64,000 nucleotides of DNA from Methanosarcinales archaeon (GCA_905339155.1 CAJPFJ010000011.1:24203-88202); one strand, 5' to 3'. Shown: positions 1-6,569, numbered from the stretch's first letter. The notes: a model not told the origin generated them from the letters alone. A program made the numbers and translations.

Positions 1-10
1 TACGTCCGCA

Positions 11-76
11 GCATTGTGACGCGCCGGAGATCAACCTATTCGAGGCGCGCCGATGTTTCAGCGAAAAAAAAGAGCC
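11..76 (+). repeat. Non-coding repeat A, copy 1
   Basis: Shares two blocks with positions 802-842: a 15-base block GCATTGTKACGCGCC (11-25) and a block GTTTCRGCGAAAAAAAAGAG (about 54-74). In this copy the blocks are separated by an extra segment ending in the palindrome GGCGCGCC (44-51), and GCGCC (21-25) can pair with GGCGC (44-48). It lies just upstream of the PIN toxin-antitoxin pair; the second copy lies just downstream. Confidence 0.6.
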
Positions 77-116
77 TTGATAAGAAAGATTTAAAACTTC
101 GCAGCGAATATAGTGT

Positions 117-136
117 TAATATAAAACTGTATAAGG
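117..136 (+). promoter_or_regulatory. Probable TATA box and ribosome binding site of the PIN TA pair
   Basis: An AT-rich TTAATATAAA stretch (about 117-126) sits upstream of the antitoxin ATG at 143, and AAGGTG (131-136) is a plausible ribosome binding site six bases before it. The distance implies a very short or absent leader, as is common in archaea. Confidence 0.35.
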
Positions 137-142
137 TGAAAA

Positions 143-358
143 ATGGTAAATATTGTGCTAAAATTCCCTGATGATTTAAGTTGGATAATTAAGAATAAGG
201 AGGGGCTAAAATGGGTAGAGGCGGCTATTATTAATAGGTTGACCGATATAAAAATTGGAAATCTGATGGCAGAAAAAAGCGAGTTGAAAGATGAAGATAT
301 AGATGAAATAGATCATAAAATAAAACGTGCTCTTTATAAAACAATAAAGGCTGAATAA
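143..358 (+). CDS. Small antitoxin-like protein paired with PIN toxin
   Basis: 71-residue acidic/basic protein with no recognised catalytic motif. Its last codon overlaps the start of the downstream PIN-domain gene (TAATG), the classic translational coupling of antitoxin and toxin in VapBC-type modules. The charged C-terminal half (from about residue 40) would suit the toxin-wrapping tail of such an antitoxin. The antitoxin role is inferred from size, order and overlap, not from a sequence match I can name. Confidence 0.6.
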   Translation: MVNIVLKFPDDLSWIIKNKEGLKWVEAAIINRLTDIKIGNLMAEKSELKDEDIDEIDHKIKRALYKTIKAE

Positions 359-768
359 TGAAATTAGTACTGGATTCCAATATCATCTTTTCAGCTTTAA
401 TAAAAAAATCAAAAACAAGAGATATTATCCTCAGCGATTTATTTGAACTGTATGCTCCTGAATACATTTTCAACGAGATAATAAAACATAAAGAACTCTT
501 ATTGAGGAAATCCAAATTAGATCAAGGGGATTTTGATGGTCTTCTCTTACTATTACAGAAACATATTCACCTTGTTACAAAAGAAAAATATGACAAGAAG
601 ATGGCTATAGCTGAGGATATTTTAAGGAATATTGATATAACGGACTCACCGTTCTTAGCTCTTGCTTTGGCTTTTAATTGCTCAATCTGGAGCAATGATG
701 GACATTTTCAACAGCAAAATAAGGTTGTGGTGTATACAACTAAAGACCTGATGAAAAATATCAGTTAA
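358..768 (+). CDS. PIN-domain (VapC-like) toxin ribonuclease
   Basis: 136 residues, the usual length of a single-domain PIN nuclease. The N-terminal VLDSNIIFSALIK (residues 4-16) carries the first acidic residue (Asp6). EIIKHKEELL-type acidic positions follow near residue 40, DSPFLALALA (from about residue 97) and WSNDGHF (from about 111) supply the remaining metal-binding acids. PIN toxins cleave RNA (often tRNA or rRNA) with Mg2+. The start overlaps the antitoxin stop by one base. The module is bracketed by copies of repeat A, suggesting insertion as a cassette. Confidence 0.8.
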   Translation: MKLVLDSNIIFSALIKKSKTRDIILSDLFELYAPEYIFNEIIKHKELLLRKSKLDQGDFDGLLLLLQKHIHLVTKEKYDKKMAIAEDILRNIDITDSPFLALALAFNCSIWSNDGHFQQQNKVVVYTTKDLMKNIS

Positions 769-801
769 AATTCTCATGCAGCGCCCCATGTCCTCATAGC
801 T

Positions 802-842
802 GCATTGTTACGCGCCGAGGTTTCGGCGAAAAAAAAGAGCTC
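802..842 (+). repeat. Non-coding repeat A, copy 2
   Basis: Direct-repeat partner of 11-76, lacking that copy's 25-base internal segment. It borders the 3' side of the PIN TA pair and, on its other side, the broken RelE-like toxin remnant at 859-945. Confidence 0.6.
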
Positions 843-858
843 TGGCGATTTGAAACGT

Positions 859-945
859 TCATAATTTATTCGCATTGCCCATGTTCCTTTTAGGATGCCG
901 CTTAAATGATCTTTTAAACTTTTCATCCCATATAAGTTCAATCAT
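859..945 (-). pseudogene. Truncated RelE-family toxin remnant
   Basis: Minus-strand frame starting at ATG 945-943 encodes 28 residues beginning MIELIWDEKFKRSF, the typical N terminus of a RelE/YafQ-type mRNA interferase (normally about 90 residues). It ends at a TGA at 861-859, and repeat A begins 17 bases further on. The start overlaps the stop of the antitoxin-like ORF by 8 bases, as in intact relBE-type pairs. The remaining two thirds of the toxin, with the catalytic residues, are missing, so it should be inactive. Confidence 0.6.
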
Positions 946-1222
946 TCAGGTCTTTCCATAATTCATTAAGCTTCCCACTCTTTACATTTCCCTCTTTGTA
1001 AACCTTCAATGCTTCTTTTACCTGTTTAGATACTTCGATCCTTCTTAACTCAATTTGTCTTTTCGAAAGAATATTTAATAGATACTCCCGATCATCAAAT
1101 TCTAAATGTCCTGTTTCTTCGCCCCCTAAACCTTCACTCCCGAAACCACAACCGTCTTTCGCTTCCCCGATAGTGGCGACCGGGCGAAGCATGTCGAAAT
1201 TACAGGGGCATCTAGTCACCAT
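938..1222 (-). pseudogene. RelB-like antitoxin with replaced N terminus
   Basis: 94-residue ORF. The C-terminal half (from about residue 42, DDREYLLNILSKRQ onward) resembles short archaeal antitoxins that precede RelE-type toxins. The first 38 or so residues are Gly/Cys-rich and do not look like the same protein; they begin just inside a possible inverted copy of repeat A (1227-1260). The toxin downstream is truncated, so I read the pair as a decayed TA module whose 5' end was replaced. An unusual but intact antitoxin is the alternative. Confidence 0.5.
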
Positions 1223-1226
1223 ACAT

Positions 1227-1260
1227 CCCGCGAAACCTCATTTTGCGCTACACTGCGCCC
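1227..1260 (-). repeat. Possible inverted, diverged copy of repeat A
   Basis: On the minus strand this reads GCGCAGTGTAGCGC, a short spacer, then GAGGTTTCGCGG, resembling the GCATTGTTACGCGC plus GAGGTTTCGGCG order of the copy at 802-842. Identity is weaker than between the two plus-strand copies, so the call is tentative. Confidence 0.35.
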
Positions 1261-1320
1261 AGAGAACTTCTCATTGACCAGATGGCGGGCTCGGACACAA
1301 CGCTTGTAGAATGCAAACTC

Positions 1321-1542
1321 CTAAATTCCCAACTTTTTAGGCACTATGATATCCAATTTTTCAACTGTTTGTCTCATATAATAAGGAGGAACTACATCCT
1401 TTTTTTCAATTTCAAATGAAGAAACAAGAATCATTACACCACTTTTCAAGAGTTCAAATTCGACTTTTTCTTCTTCGGATTCTTTTTCCTCAAATGCATC
1501 TATTAGCAGCTTTTTTGACGGGACTAACTCCTTTGAGCCGAT
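1321..1542 (-). pseudogene. Decayed ORF, C-terminal fragment
   Basis: An open minus-strand frame of about 73 codons ends at TAG 1323-1321 and encodes a plausible globular protein (IDAFEEKESEEEKVEFELL, then a hydrophobic VMILVSSFEI stretch). There is no ATG, GTG or TTG near its 5' end, and a TGA at 1545-1543 closes the frame upstream. I read it as the 3' remnant of a lost gene. I do not recognise the family. Confidence 0.4.
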
Positions 1543-1645
1543 TCATAGCCGATACCACGAAATAATTCCATGAATGTCGTCCACATTAGCCATGATATAC
1601 TCTTATATTCATACCTCAGGTGTAGGACTCTTATGAGAGTTGTAA

Positions 1646-1717
1646 TGGACCCGGCGGGATTCGAACCCGCGGCCTTTGCGTTGCGAACGCAACGATCTAC
1701 CCCTGATCTACAGGCCC
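1646..1717 (-). tRNA. tRNA-Ala, anticodon CGC
   Basis: The minus strand folds into a complete cloverleaf: acceptor GGGCCTG/CGGGTCC, D stem GATC/GATC, anticodon stem TTGCG/CGCAA with loop TTCGCAA (anticodon CGC, reading GCG), T stem GCGGG/CCCGC with loop TTCGAAT. The third acceptor pair is G3-U70, the identity element for alanyl-tRNA synthetase. A discriminator A follows at 1646, and CCA is not encoded. It lies 22 bases downstream of the aEF-1beta gene and could be co-transcribed with it. Confidence 0.95.
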
Positions 1718-1739
1718 GAAAAATAGGGAAATGGTTTTT

Positions 1740-2006
1740 CTACATCCGGCCCAGTTCTTCGACTGAAACGCTTTCAACACCTTTGACTTTGCTGAATTCT
1801 TCTTCGACTTTCTCAGTTCCGCCTTCGATATCGCCGACTTTTACAACTACCATTAAGGCTTTTAACCCGAATGCGACAGGTTCTTCTGAGAATCCGTGGA
1901 TTCGCGCTCCTTCCGGGATAGCTTTTGTCAGGGCATCTTTGAGTTTATTAAGATCAACATCCATGCCCGAAGGCATTACTCTTAGTTTTGCTGCTACTTC
2001 TGCCAT
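1740..2006 (-). CDS. ef1b: Elongation factor 1-beta (aEF-1beta)
   Basis: 88 residues, the standard archaeal length, corresponding to the C-terminal nucleotide-exchange domain of eukaryotic EF-1beta. It reloads aEF-1alpha with GTP during translation elongation. The N-terminal MAEVAAKLRVMPSGMDVDL, the central IHGFSEEPVAFGLKAL region and the acidic C-terminal helix match the family. It follows a Zn-ribbon gene by six bases, a pairing known in many euryarchaea, and is followed by tRNA-Ala, giving a compact translation-related operon. Confidence 0.95.
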   Translation of the reverse strand: MAEVAAKLRVMPSGMDVDLNKLKDALTKAIPEGARIHGFSEEPVAFGLKALMVVVKVGDIEGGTEKVEEEFSKVKGVESVSVEELGRM

Positions 2007-2012
2007 TATCTC

Positions 2013-2186
2013 TCACGGCCCTTCGAATCCGCATCCAGGGCATTTATATGAATTGCTCTGGTGCCTGCAGGCTGCGCATCTTCCGACCTCATTCCCGCAT
2101 TGCGGGCATGGGAATCGTGCATAACCACGTTCAATAAGATTTATTCCGCATGAAACACAAATAGTTGCTTTTTCTTTTCTTACCAT
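2013..2186 (-). CDS. Small Zn-ribbon RNA-binding-type protein (HVO_2753 family)
   Basis: 57 residues with four CxxC knuckles (Cys10/13, 27/30, 37/40, 50/53), i.e. two zinc-binding sites, as in the archaeal protein family located next to aEF-1beta. I chose the ATG at 2186 rather than 2198 because GGAG (2196-2193 on the minus strand) lies six bases before it and would otherwise be inside the coding region. Function is not settled for the family; a nucleic-acid-binding role is suggested by the fold and the translation context. Confidence 0.85.
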   Translation of the reverse strand: MVRKEKATICVSCGINLIERGYARFPCPQCGNEVGRCAACRHQSNSYKCPGCGFEGP

Positions 2187-2236
2187 AATATTCTCCATAT
2201 GTTGGGTCTTCCATACACCTGCGAAAGCTATTAAAT

Positions 2237-2836
2237 TTATCCTTTAATAAGAGTCCCGGTAATATTATCTTTTAATGCATTTACCACCCTTCCCGGACAA
2301 TTTCCATTAACGATCTCGCAATTTATGTTATTTTTGAGGAGAAAATTCGGAAGTTCTGCATCTACACAGGTCTCTTTGCCTATGAGTTCCTCTGCTTTGA
2401 GCTCATTTTGAAGTGTGCCGTTTAAGTAAATACCATCAACATCCGTGACTTTGATAAACCTTGCTTTGAGTTTGCATGCCACCCATGCTGCAATGGTGTC
2501 TGAGGTCACATCCCATGTGTGGGGAAGTTTGTCATTCTTTTTCAGGAGGTTGTAAGGAAGCAAAATGTATGTACCGTTTCCAGGAATTTCCAGGCTGTCA
2601 ATGAGTTTTACATTCGTTCCATCAGCCAGATAATACCCATATTGCTCCATCGCAAGTATTGCCATCCAGTGCGCAGCTTCTTGAGATGGATTGGCTTTTC
2701 GCACGGTGTCAGCGAAGATTGAGCCTCCCGGGACGATGAGAATAGTTTCCCCGGTTGAGTTGGAATATTCAGTGACGTCTTTTATAATTCTTTTTGCGCT
2801 CTGGATCAGGCTTCCACCTAGTTTTAGTATTATCAT
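2237..2836 (-). CDS. mfnE: 5-(aminomethyl)-3-furanmethanol phosphate kinase-like (amino acid kinase family)
   Basis: About 199 residues from the chosen start. Amino-acid-kinase signatures are visible: [10 protein letters not shown] (nucleotide-binding glycine loop, residues 1-10), [12 protein letters not shown] (about 34-45), [10 protein letters not shown] and VTDVDGIY in the C-terminal half. MfnE uses ATP to make the pyrophosphate precursor of the furan of methanofuran, the C1 carrier of methanogens and methanotrophic archaea. The frame extends upstream to a GTG at 2899, but those residues do not fit the family and the glycine loop normally lies at the very N terminus. The specific MfnE call, rather than another small kinase of the family, is moderately certain. 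Confidence 0.75.
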   Translation of the reverse strand: MIILKLGGSLIQSAKRIIKDVTEYSNSTGETILIVPGGSIFADTVRKANPSQEAAHWMAILAMEQYGYYLADGTNVKLIDSLEIPGNGTYILLPYNLLKKNDKLPHTWDVTSDTIAAWVACKLKARFIKVTDVDGIYLNGTLQNELKAEELIGKETCVDAELPNFLLKNNINCEIVNGNCPGRVVNALKDNITGTLIKG

Positions 2837-2919
2837 AATTTTTCCAATCAGATCGTTTTCACACGGAGGCGCAGAGAAATTACTCTGCATAACACTCACA
2901 AGTTTCAGCTATTGTTTTT

Positions 2920-3108
2920 TCAACTGCGAAGATTATCCACGAATCTCTTACTGTCGATATCATATCCCCATGCCCCAAGAGAATCCTCTACCAATCCTTT
3001 TTTCCGGGCTATTTTCTGTTCACGCACTAAATTTAGGATAGCATGAAGTTCTTTATCAAGCGCTAATAATCGCTTTTCGAGGTTCATCGAAGATTTCATA
3101 AAGGTCAT
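2920..3108 (-). CDS. Orphan VapB-like antitoxin
   Basis: 62 residues: a basic/leucine-rich helix (residues 9-38), then GAWGYDIDSKRFVDNLR, resembling the C-terminal toxin-binding tail of archaeal VapB antitoxins (Trp, then Asp-Ser and a final Leu-Arg). No PIN-domain gene follows; mfnE lies downstream and repeat sequence upstream. It may be a solitary antitoxin left after toxin loss, or one acting in trans. A second start at 3099 (MKSSMN) is equally possible. Confidence 0.5.
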   Translation of the reverse strand: MTFMKSSMNLEKRLLALDKELHAILNLVREQKIARKKGLVEDSLGAWGYDIDSKRFVDNLRS

Positions 3109-3177
3109 TGATTGAATTAGTATGCTCGTATTAATATTTATTCCTTCAATGACATTTTCAGTGCGGCGGGGGGCAGG

Positions 3178-3224
3178 CTACGGTAGGGCAGCCGGAAGGG
3201 CGCGCTTTATCTGGCATTGTGTTC
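3178..3224 (+). repeat. Non-coding repeat D, copy 1
   Basis: The segment around GGGCAGCCGGA, followed by GCGCTTT and GTGTTC, recurs at 3846-3894. It precedes repeat B1. No protein-like frame is supported here. Confidence 0.5.
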
Positions 3225-3229
3225 GAACG

Positions 3230-3430
3230 TCGAGGTTTCGAAGGCGTGGACTCCTTAATGGGAAAGGTGGTACAGCAGAACCGAAACAACGAACTAATAC
3301 GAACTGAACGAACTCCAGTAGTATGATTTTGTTTCAGTTTGTTCGAGTTGGTTGCTCTTTTTGTCTGTTTTTTGACAAAGCGAAAAAATGTATGCATCAA
3401 GCCTATTTTCATAAAGAACAGCGCCGGAAC
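3230..3430 (+). repeat. Non-coding repeat B, copy 1 (hairpin element)
   Basis: About 200 bases recurring at 3642-3840. It contains GTGGACTCCTTAATGGGAAA, then an imperfect hairpin (arms about 3291-3315 and 3324-3352) made of GAAC/GTTC motifs, then a T-rich stretch, then TGTATGCA and TATTTTCATAAA. The right arm differs from copy 2 mainly by C-to-T changes that turn G-C pairs into G-U pairs. ORFs crossing it look like chance frames. Confidence 0.7.
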
Positions 3431-3518
3431 GGCAGACATGGGAGGGGCAGGGTTTTAAAGAGCGGCAGCCTGAGGAAACTTGTTAGGGAAGCTTTGTATA
3501 GTTTTATTCGATATCTGC

Positions 3519-3630
3519 GCCGGGCATCGGGTGATGGGGGGACGGGGATTTGTAGGAGCTCTTTGCATAAATAATTCGAGCTGTCAGGCGCCGCCGGGAC
3601 GGAGCCATGGGGATGTGAGGTGGGGGCGCT
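3519..3630 (+). repeat. Non-coding repeat C, copy 1
   Basis: Recurs at 4746-4863. Shared landmarks are GGTGATGGG, GCATAAATAATTCG, GCTGTCAGG, GCCGCCGGGAC and CATGGGGATGTGAGGTGGGG. The two copies bracket the BrnT-like/AbrB TA pair as direct repeats. Confidence 0.75.
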
Positions 3631-3641
3631 TTTTTCTGGCC

Positions 3642-3840
3642 CGATGTTTCAGGTTGTGGACTACCTAATGGGAAAGGTGGCAACGGCAGAAAAAACAACG
3701 AACTAAACGAACTGAACGAACTCCAGGAGGATGAGTTCGTTTCAGTTCGTCTGAGTTAGTTGTTCTTTTTGTCTGTTTTTTTTTTGGCAAGGTGAAAAGA
3801 TGTATGCAGCTTCTCTATTTTCATAAAAGACGGCGCCTGG
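3642..3840 (+). repeat. Non-coding repeat B, copy 2 (strong hairpin)
   Basis: Partner of 3230-3430. Left arm 3700-3723 pairs with 3733-3758 through nine perfect pairs, a one-base bulge, eight perfect pairs, a small internal loop and four more, closing the nine-base loop CAGGAGGAT. A T-rich tract (about 3765-3785) follows at once, so transcribed in this direction it resembles a hairpin-plus-U-tract terminator or the end of a small RNA. Confidence 0.75.
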
Positions 3841-3845
3841 GACAG

Positions 3846-3894
3846 GATGCGGTGGGGCAGCCGGACGAAGGCGCTTTGGCAGGCGCTGTGTTCA
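3846..3894 (+). repeat. Non-coding repeat D, copy 2
   Basis: Partner of 3178-3224, with GGTGGGGCAGCCGGA, then GCGCTTTGGC and GCTGTGTTC. The order D-B-C-B-D shows that the gene-free stretch 3109-3970 is a mosaic of repeated non-coding units; I see no gene in it. Confidence 0.5.
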
Positions 3895-3972
3895 TGTTAA
3901 GAATATTTCAGAGTAAGCCGTTACAATAAGAAGGCAATTCAAAGGTATGGAAAACTTTAACAGATTGTTCTT

Positions 3973-4012
3973 CGAAATGTTTATCTATTCATACGAAAAT
4001 CATACGTATGAT
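3973..4012 (+). promoter_or_regulatory. BRE/TATA promoter and palindromic operator of the TA pair
   Basis: CGAAAT (3973-3978, BRE-like) is followed by TTTATCTA (3980-3987, TATA-like), placing transcription start near 4010. The perfect 14-base palindrome ATCATACGTATGAT (3999-4012) lies over that start, with a CATACG half-site repeated at 3990-3995. The toxin ATG follows at 4017, so the mRNA would be nearly leaderless. Position and symmetry fit autorepression by the AbrB-type antitoxin. Confidence 0.65.
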
Positions 4013-4016
4013 ATGA

Positions 4017-4283
4017 ATGCTGATACAGAAAATACTTATTTCACCCAAAGTTTCGGAGAAAATCAAATACAAACATGGCCTTGACCCAATCGTAACAAAG
4101 GATATTCTTGAGGGTAATCGCTACATAGAAAAAGTAGGTGGAAATAACTACATAGCTATCGGATTATGTTCAAGTGGCTATATTACAGTATTTTTTGAAT
4201 ATGAAGCAGGAATTGCTGAGATCAAAACCGCATACAAGGCATCAGATTGGCAGATTGATCTTTATAAGAGAAAGAGAGGATGA
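4017..4283 (+). CDS. BrnT-like toxin of a type II TA pair
   Basis: 88 residues. Features recalling BrnT/RelE-fold toxins are an N-terminal KVSEKIKYKHGLDP segment, a central strand pair (NYIAIGLCSSGYITVFFEY) and a basic C-terminal end (LYKRKRG). Such toxins are RNases that arrest translation. The stop overlaps the start region of the downstream Zn-ribbon/AbrB gene. The family call rests on pattern and context. It is toxin-first, like brnT-brnA and mqsR-mqsA. Confidence 0.55.
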   Translation: MLIQKILISPKVSEKIKYKHGLDPIVTKDILEGNRYIEKVGGNNYIAIGLCSSGYITVFFEYEAGIAEIKTAYKASDWQIDLYKRKRG

Positions 4284-4711
4284 TTATGAAATCCAAGAAG
4301 AAAGAAATTGATTATGAAAATATTCAACCTGAGGAGCTAACAGGTGAGGAAGCAGAATTTAAAGTAAAACTCGATGCCAAAATTCCGGCATATTGCATCG
4401 ACTGCCATATTAAAATGGAACCTGTAAAAATCGACATCAAAAGAGGCAATATCATGATGATGAATGTGAATGCATACAAATGCCCGAAATGCGGCAAAGA
4501 GCTTTTAGATGTTGAAACTTCCTCCAGGATAGAGCGGGAGTTTGCACTCAGGCACACAGAGGAGATCAAAGGTTATGAAGTCAAAATATCTTCGGACGGA
4601 AGGAACTACCTGATACGATTCCCGAAAGAGCTTTCCAAGATGCTTGCAACCAAGAAATTCGCAAAAATTCTGCCTGTGGATACTGATGAATTTGTGGTAA
4701 AAGTTGTGTGA
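4280..4711 (+). CDS. Antitoxin with YgiT/MqsA-type Zn finger and AbrB-like domain
   Basis: 143 residues. A Zn-binding module occupies about residues 39-77 (CIDC and CPKC knuckles about 30 residues apart, as in YgiT/MqsA N domains). A C-terminal SpoVT-AbrB-like swapped-hairpin segment runs from about residue 98 to the end (VKISSDGRNYLIRFPKEL and DEFVVKVV). The Zn module probably holds the toxin and the AbrB part binds DNA, likely the palindrome at 3999-4012. The ATG at 4280 overlaps the toxin stop; ATG 4286 has a better ribosome binding site (AGAGGA 4275-4280), so either may be used. Confidence 0.7.
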   Translation: MIMKSKKKEIDYENIQPEELTGEEAEFKVKLDAKIPAYCIDCHIKMEPVKIDIKRGNIMMMNVNAYKCPKCGKELLDVETSSRIEREFALRHTEEIKGYEVKISSDGRNYLIRFPKELSKMLATKKFAKILPVDTDEFVVKVV

Positions 4712-4745
4712 AATATCACTTTCATTTTACTCTGTATTCATCCCA

Positions 4746-4863
4746 TGCCGGGTATTCGGTGATGGGCGGGTATTTGCAGTGCCTTTATGCATAAATAATT
4801 CGGGCTGTCAGGTGCCGCCGGGACTATGAGCATAGGGACATGGGGATGTGAGGTGGGGGCGCT
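4746..4863 (+). repeat. Non-coding repeat C, copy 2
   Basis: Partner of 3519-3630, about four bases in five identical by eye, with an 8- to 10-base insertion (around TATGAGCATA) absent from copy 1. It lies 35 bases after the Zn-ribbon/AbrB antitoxin stop. Confidence 0.75.
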
Positions 4864-4935
4864 GGGTTGCGTTAATTGTGGTTTAGTCTATTCTTGTCAC
4901 CGCAAAGTATGCAAAGGGCGCAACAATTCAAATAT

Positions 4936-5211
4936 CTATGCAGATTTAGCACTGACTTTCTGCGAACGCCCGGCTTTAAAGCCAATTAATCCCTCAACCG
5001 CAGTCCTCAGAAGTTCTTTTCCGGTTGGCTTTGGTATTTCTAATCCATCTATCTTGGCAGTTTCCAGCCATAAGTTAATCGCAACCTTGATTTCCTTCAA
5101 TGCCTCCTCTTCAGTTTCCCCAAAAGCGGAGCATTCGGGCAGTTCCGGAACAATGGCAATATAGCTTTCATCTTCCTCGCTATAGAAAATTTCTATTGCA
5201 TACTTATACAT
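4936..5211 (-). CDS. hicB: HicB antitoxin
   Basis: 91 residues with the HicB partial RNase H-like fold: YKYAIEIFYSEEDESYIAIVPELPECSAFGETEEEALKEIKVAINLWLE is diagnostic (given here in parts: the PELPEC turn and GETEEEAL helix start). HicB sequesters HicA and usually represses the operon. No separate HTH or RHH domain is visible, so DNA binding may rest on the C-terminal tail or be absent. It overlaps the end of hicA by 8 bases and is the last gene of the topoisomerase VI operon direction. Confidence 0.85.
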   Translation of the reverse strand: MYKYAIEIFYSEEDESYIAIVPELPECSAFGETEEEALKEIKVAINLWLETAKIDGLEIPKPTGKELLRTAVEGLIGFKAGRSQKVSAKSA

Positions 5212-5463
5212 GATTTTCCTCCTTCAGGAGATTATACTTATCAATGATTTTTAAAAGCTGCCTAACTTGATAAGGTTTTGCCCATCCGCCAGCATTTTGA
5301 AAATTCAGCATCTCATTTATGCCATCCCTTCTATATATCACATGGCTTCCTTTTCCTCCCCTGAATCTGAAACCAAATACTCTGCTGCGTTGCATAACCT
5401 GTTAAAACGTATATTTTTGAGATTGCTTTTTAATTCTTCGTAAACCGTATTTTTATCTATCAA
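5204..5463 (-). pseudogene. hicA: HicA toxin, frameshifted near its N terminus
   Basis: The in-frame ORF from ATG 5395 gives only 63 residues (FRFRGGKGSHVIYRR carries the catalytic His of the dsRBD-like HicA fold). Another frame directly upstream encodes the missing N terminus, starting TTG 5463-5461 ([19 protein letters not shown], then NRLCNAAEY). The two join if one base is restored at the T run 5377-5375, giving about 86 residues, the normal length of this HicA subfamily (NFQ and KPYQVRQLLKII motifs). The reconstructed start overlaps the top6A stop (TTGA). This is either a genuine inactivating deletion or an assembly error; the short form from 5395 could still be made. Confidence 0.65.
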
Positions 5464-6569
5464 ATCACTCCCATCTCCGTCAACCTCTCAGGCAGATACT
5501 TATCCGTAACATAATCCAGCCCCTTCCCCGCAAAAGCCTGCTGTTCAGCCTTTTTCCCGATCTTTAGCATCAGGTTTATCTGGTCTTTCCAGTAGGGCGT
5601 ATCAAATCTCGGGTCTGTAAGCTCGCTCTCAAGCGCCTTGATGTCCTGGTCATTGAGCTTGTCCGTGGAAAGCTGGTATTCCACGATATCAGATGCCTGC
5701 ACCCCGATAAATTTCGCCGAAGGTGTCGCCATGAACTCAGATAGATGCGCGCTCTTGATTGCCCCATATGCTACGCTTGCGTAAATACGGAAGCTCCATG
5801 GATCACCATCCGTGAATACAACCACCGGGAGCTTTAGTTCCTCATTCATGCGCTTTATGATGCGCCGGGTGCTTCGCGCCGGTTGTCCCTTCAAGTGCAC
5901 AAGGATGGCATCGAACTTTTCATCAAACCCGTTCTCGATGAGCCTGTCCTGCATACCGCCGGTCTCGATGGCGATAATGAACTTCGCATCATGCTCCACG
6001 AACTTTATTGTCTCCACGTTGTAAGGGATCTGGTATCCTGCCTCTCCAACCTCGTCCTGGCAGTGCATGGTACGGTCGCCGCGTTTTGTTAATTCCTTGA
6101 TCTTGATAGGGCCGTACAATGTCGCGCCATTCTCCTCGGGGCGCACATGGAAATCCTCGCGCTGCAATCCGGTTATTATCTCAAGGTCTTCAATCAGGCG
6201 GTCGCTTTCGGATTGTTCATTGAATTTTGCAATATCCCAGTTCTCGCTGATGTAATACAATTCTCTCAGGGTTGAGCTTTTATTCTGGTCAAGATGCCCT
6301 TTCATCAAAAGTTCCACTACATGCGATGTCTTAAGAAGCTGCGTTGCGCCCTTCACCGTTTTCGCGCTGCGCATGCTCTCGCTGTCGCCATACACCCACA
6401 CATCGCTGTCCGCATTCAATTCGATGTTCTTCTTGGTGCGTGAAGGCAACATGATGTGAGGGATGGTCTCGCTCTCGAATTGCTCATAAAAATCCTGGAT
6501 GAGTTTCTTTAAAGTCGTCTTTGAGAGGGAATCTCGTATCTCCTTATTGCTTTTCCCGGTTTCATTCAT
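5460..6569 (-). CDS. top6A: DNA topoisomerase VI subunit A (Spo11-like)
   Basis: 369 residues, full length. The catalytic tyrosine lies in [11 protein letters not shown] (Tyr105/Tyr106) of the winged-helix domain. The Toprim domain shows Glu202 (IAIETGG) and Asp254/Asp256 (FTDGDPW) for Mg2+. With Top6B it forms the A2B2 type IIB enzyme that relaxes and decatenates DNA through a two-base staggered break. The start overlaps the top6B stop (ATGA), and the hicA start overlaps its stop. Confidence 0.97.
   Translation of the reverse strand: MNETGKSNKEIRDSLSKTTLKKLIQDFYEQFESETIPHIMLPSRTKKNIELNADSDVWVYGDSESMRSAKTVKGATQLLKTSHVVELLMKGHLDQNKSSTLRELYYISENWDIAKFNEQSESDRLIEDLEIITGLQREDFHVRPEENGATLYGPIKIKELTKRGDRTMHCQDEVGEAGYQIPYNVETIKFVEHDAKFIIAIETGGMQDRLIENGFDEKFDAILVHLKGQPARSTRRIIKRMNEELKLPVVVFTDGDPWSFRIYASVAYGAIKSAHLSEFMATPSAKFIGVQASDIVEYQLSTDKLNDQDIKALESELTDPRFDTPYWKDQINLMLKIGKKAEQQAFAGKGLDYVTDKYLPERLTEMGVI

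Noticed and set aside
1570..2124. A 184-codon plus-strand ORF
   Set aside because: It runs across the tRNA-Ala gene (giving the typical DPAGFEPAAFALRT translation of an antisense tRNA) and antisense to aEF-1beta and the Zn-ribbon gene. It is a shadow frame.
3122..3698. Several short ORFs on both strands
   Set aside because: They lie in the B/C/D repeats, are rich in Arg, Gly and Pro, and change frame between repeat copies; none is conserved between copies.
3178..4863. CRISPR-like array
   Set aside because: The repeats differ in length and sequence, are few and irregularly spaced, and no Cas gene is nearby.
4826..5164. Plus-strand ORF of 112 codons
   Set aside because: It begins in repeat C and runs antisense through hicB; composition follows the antisense frame.
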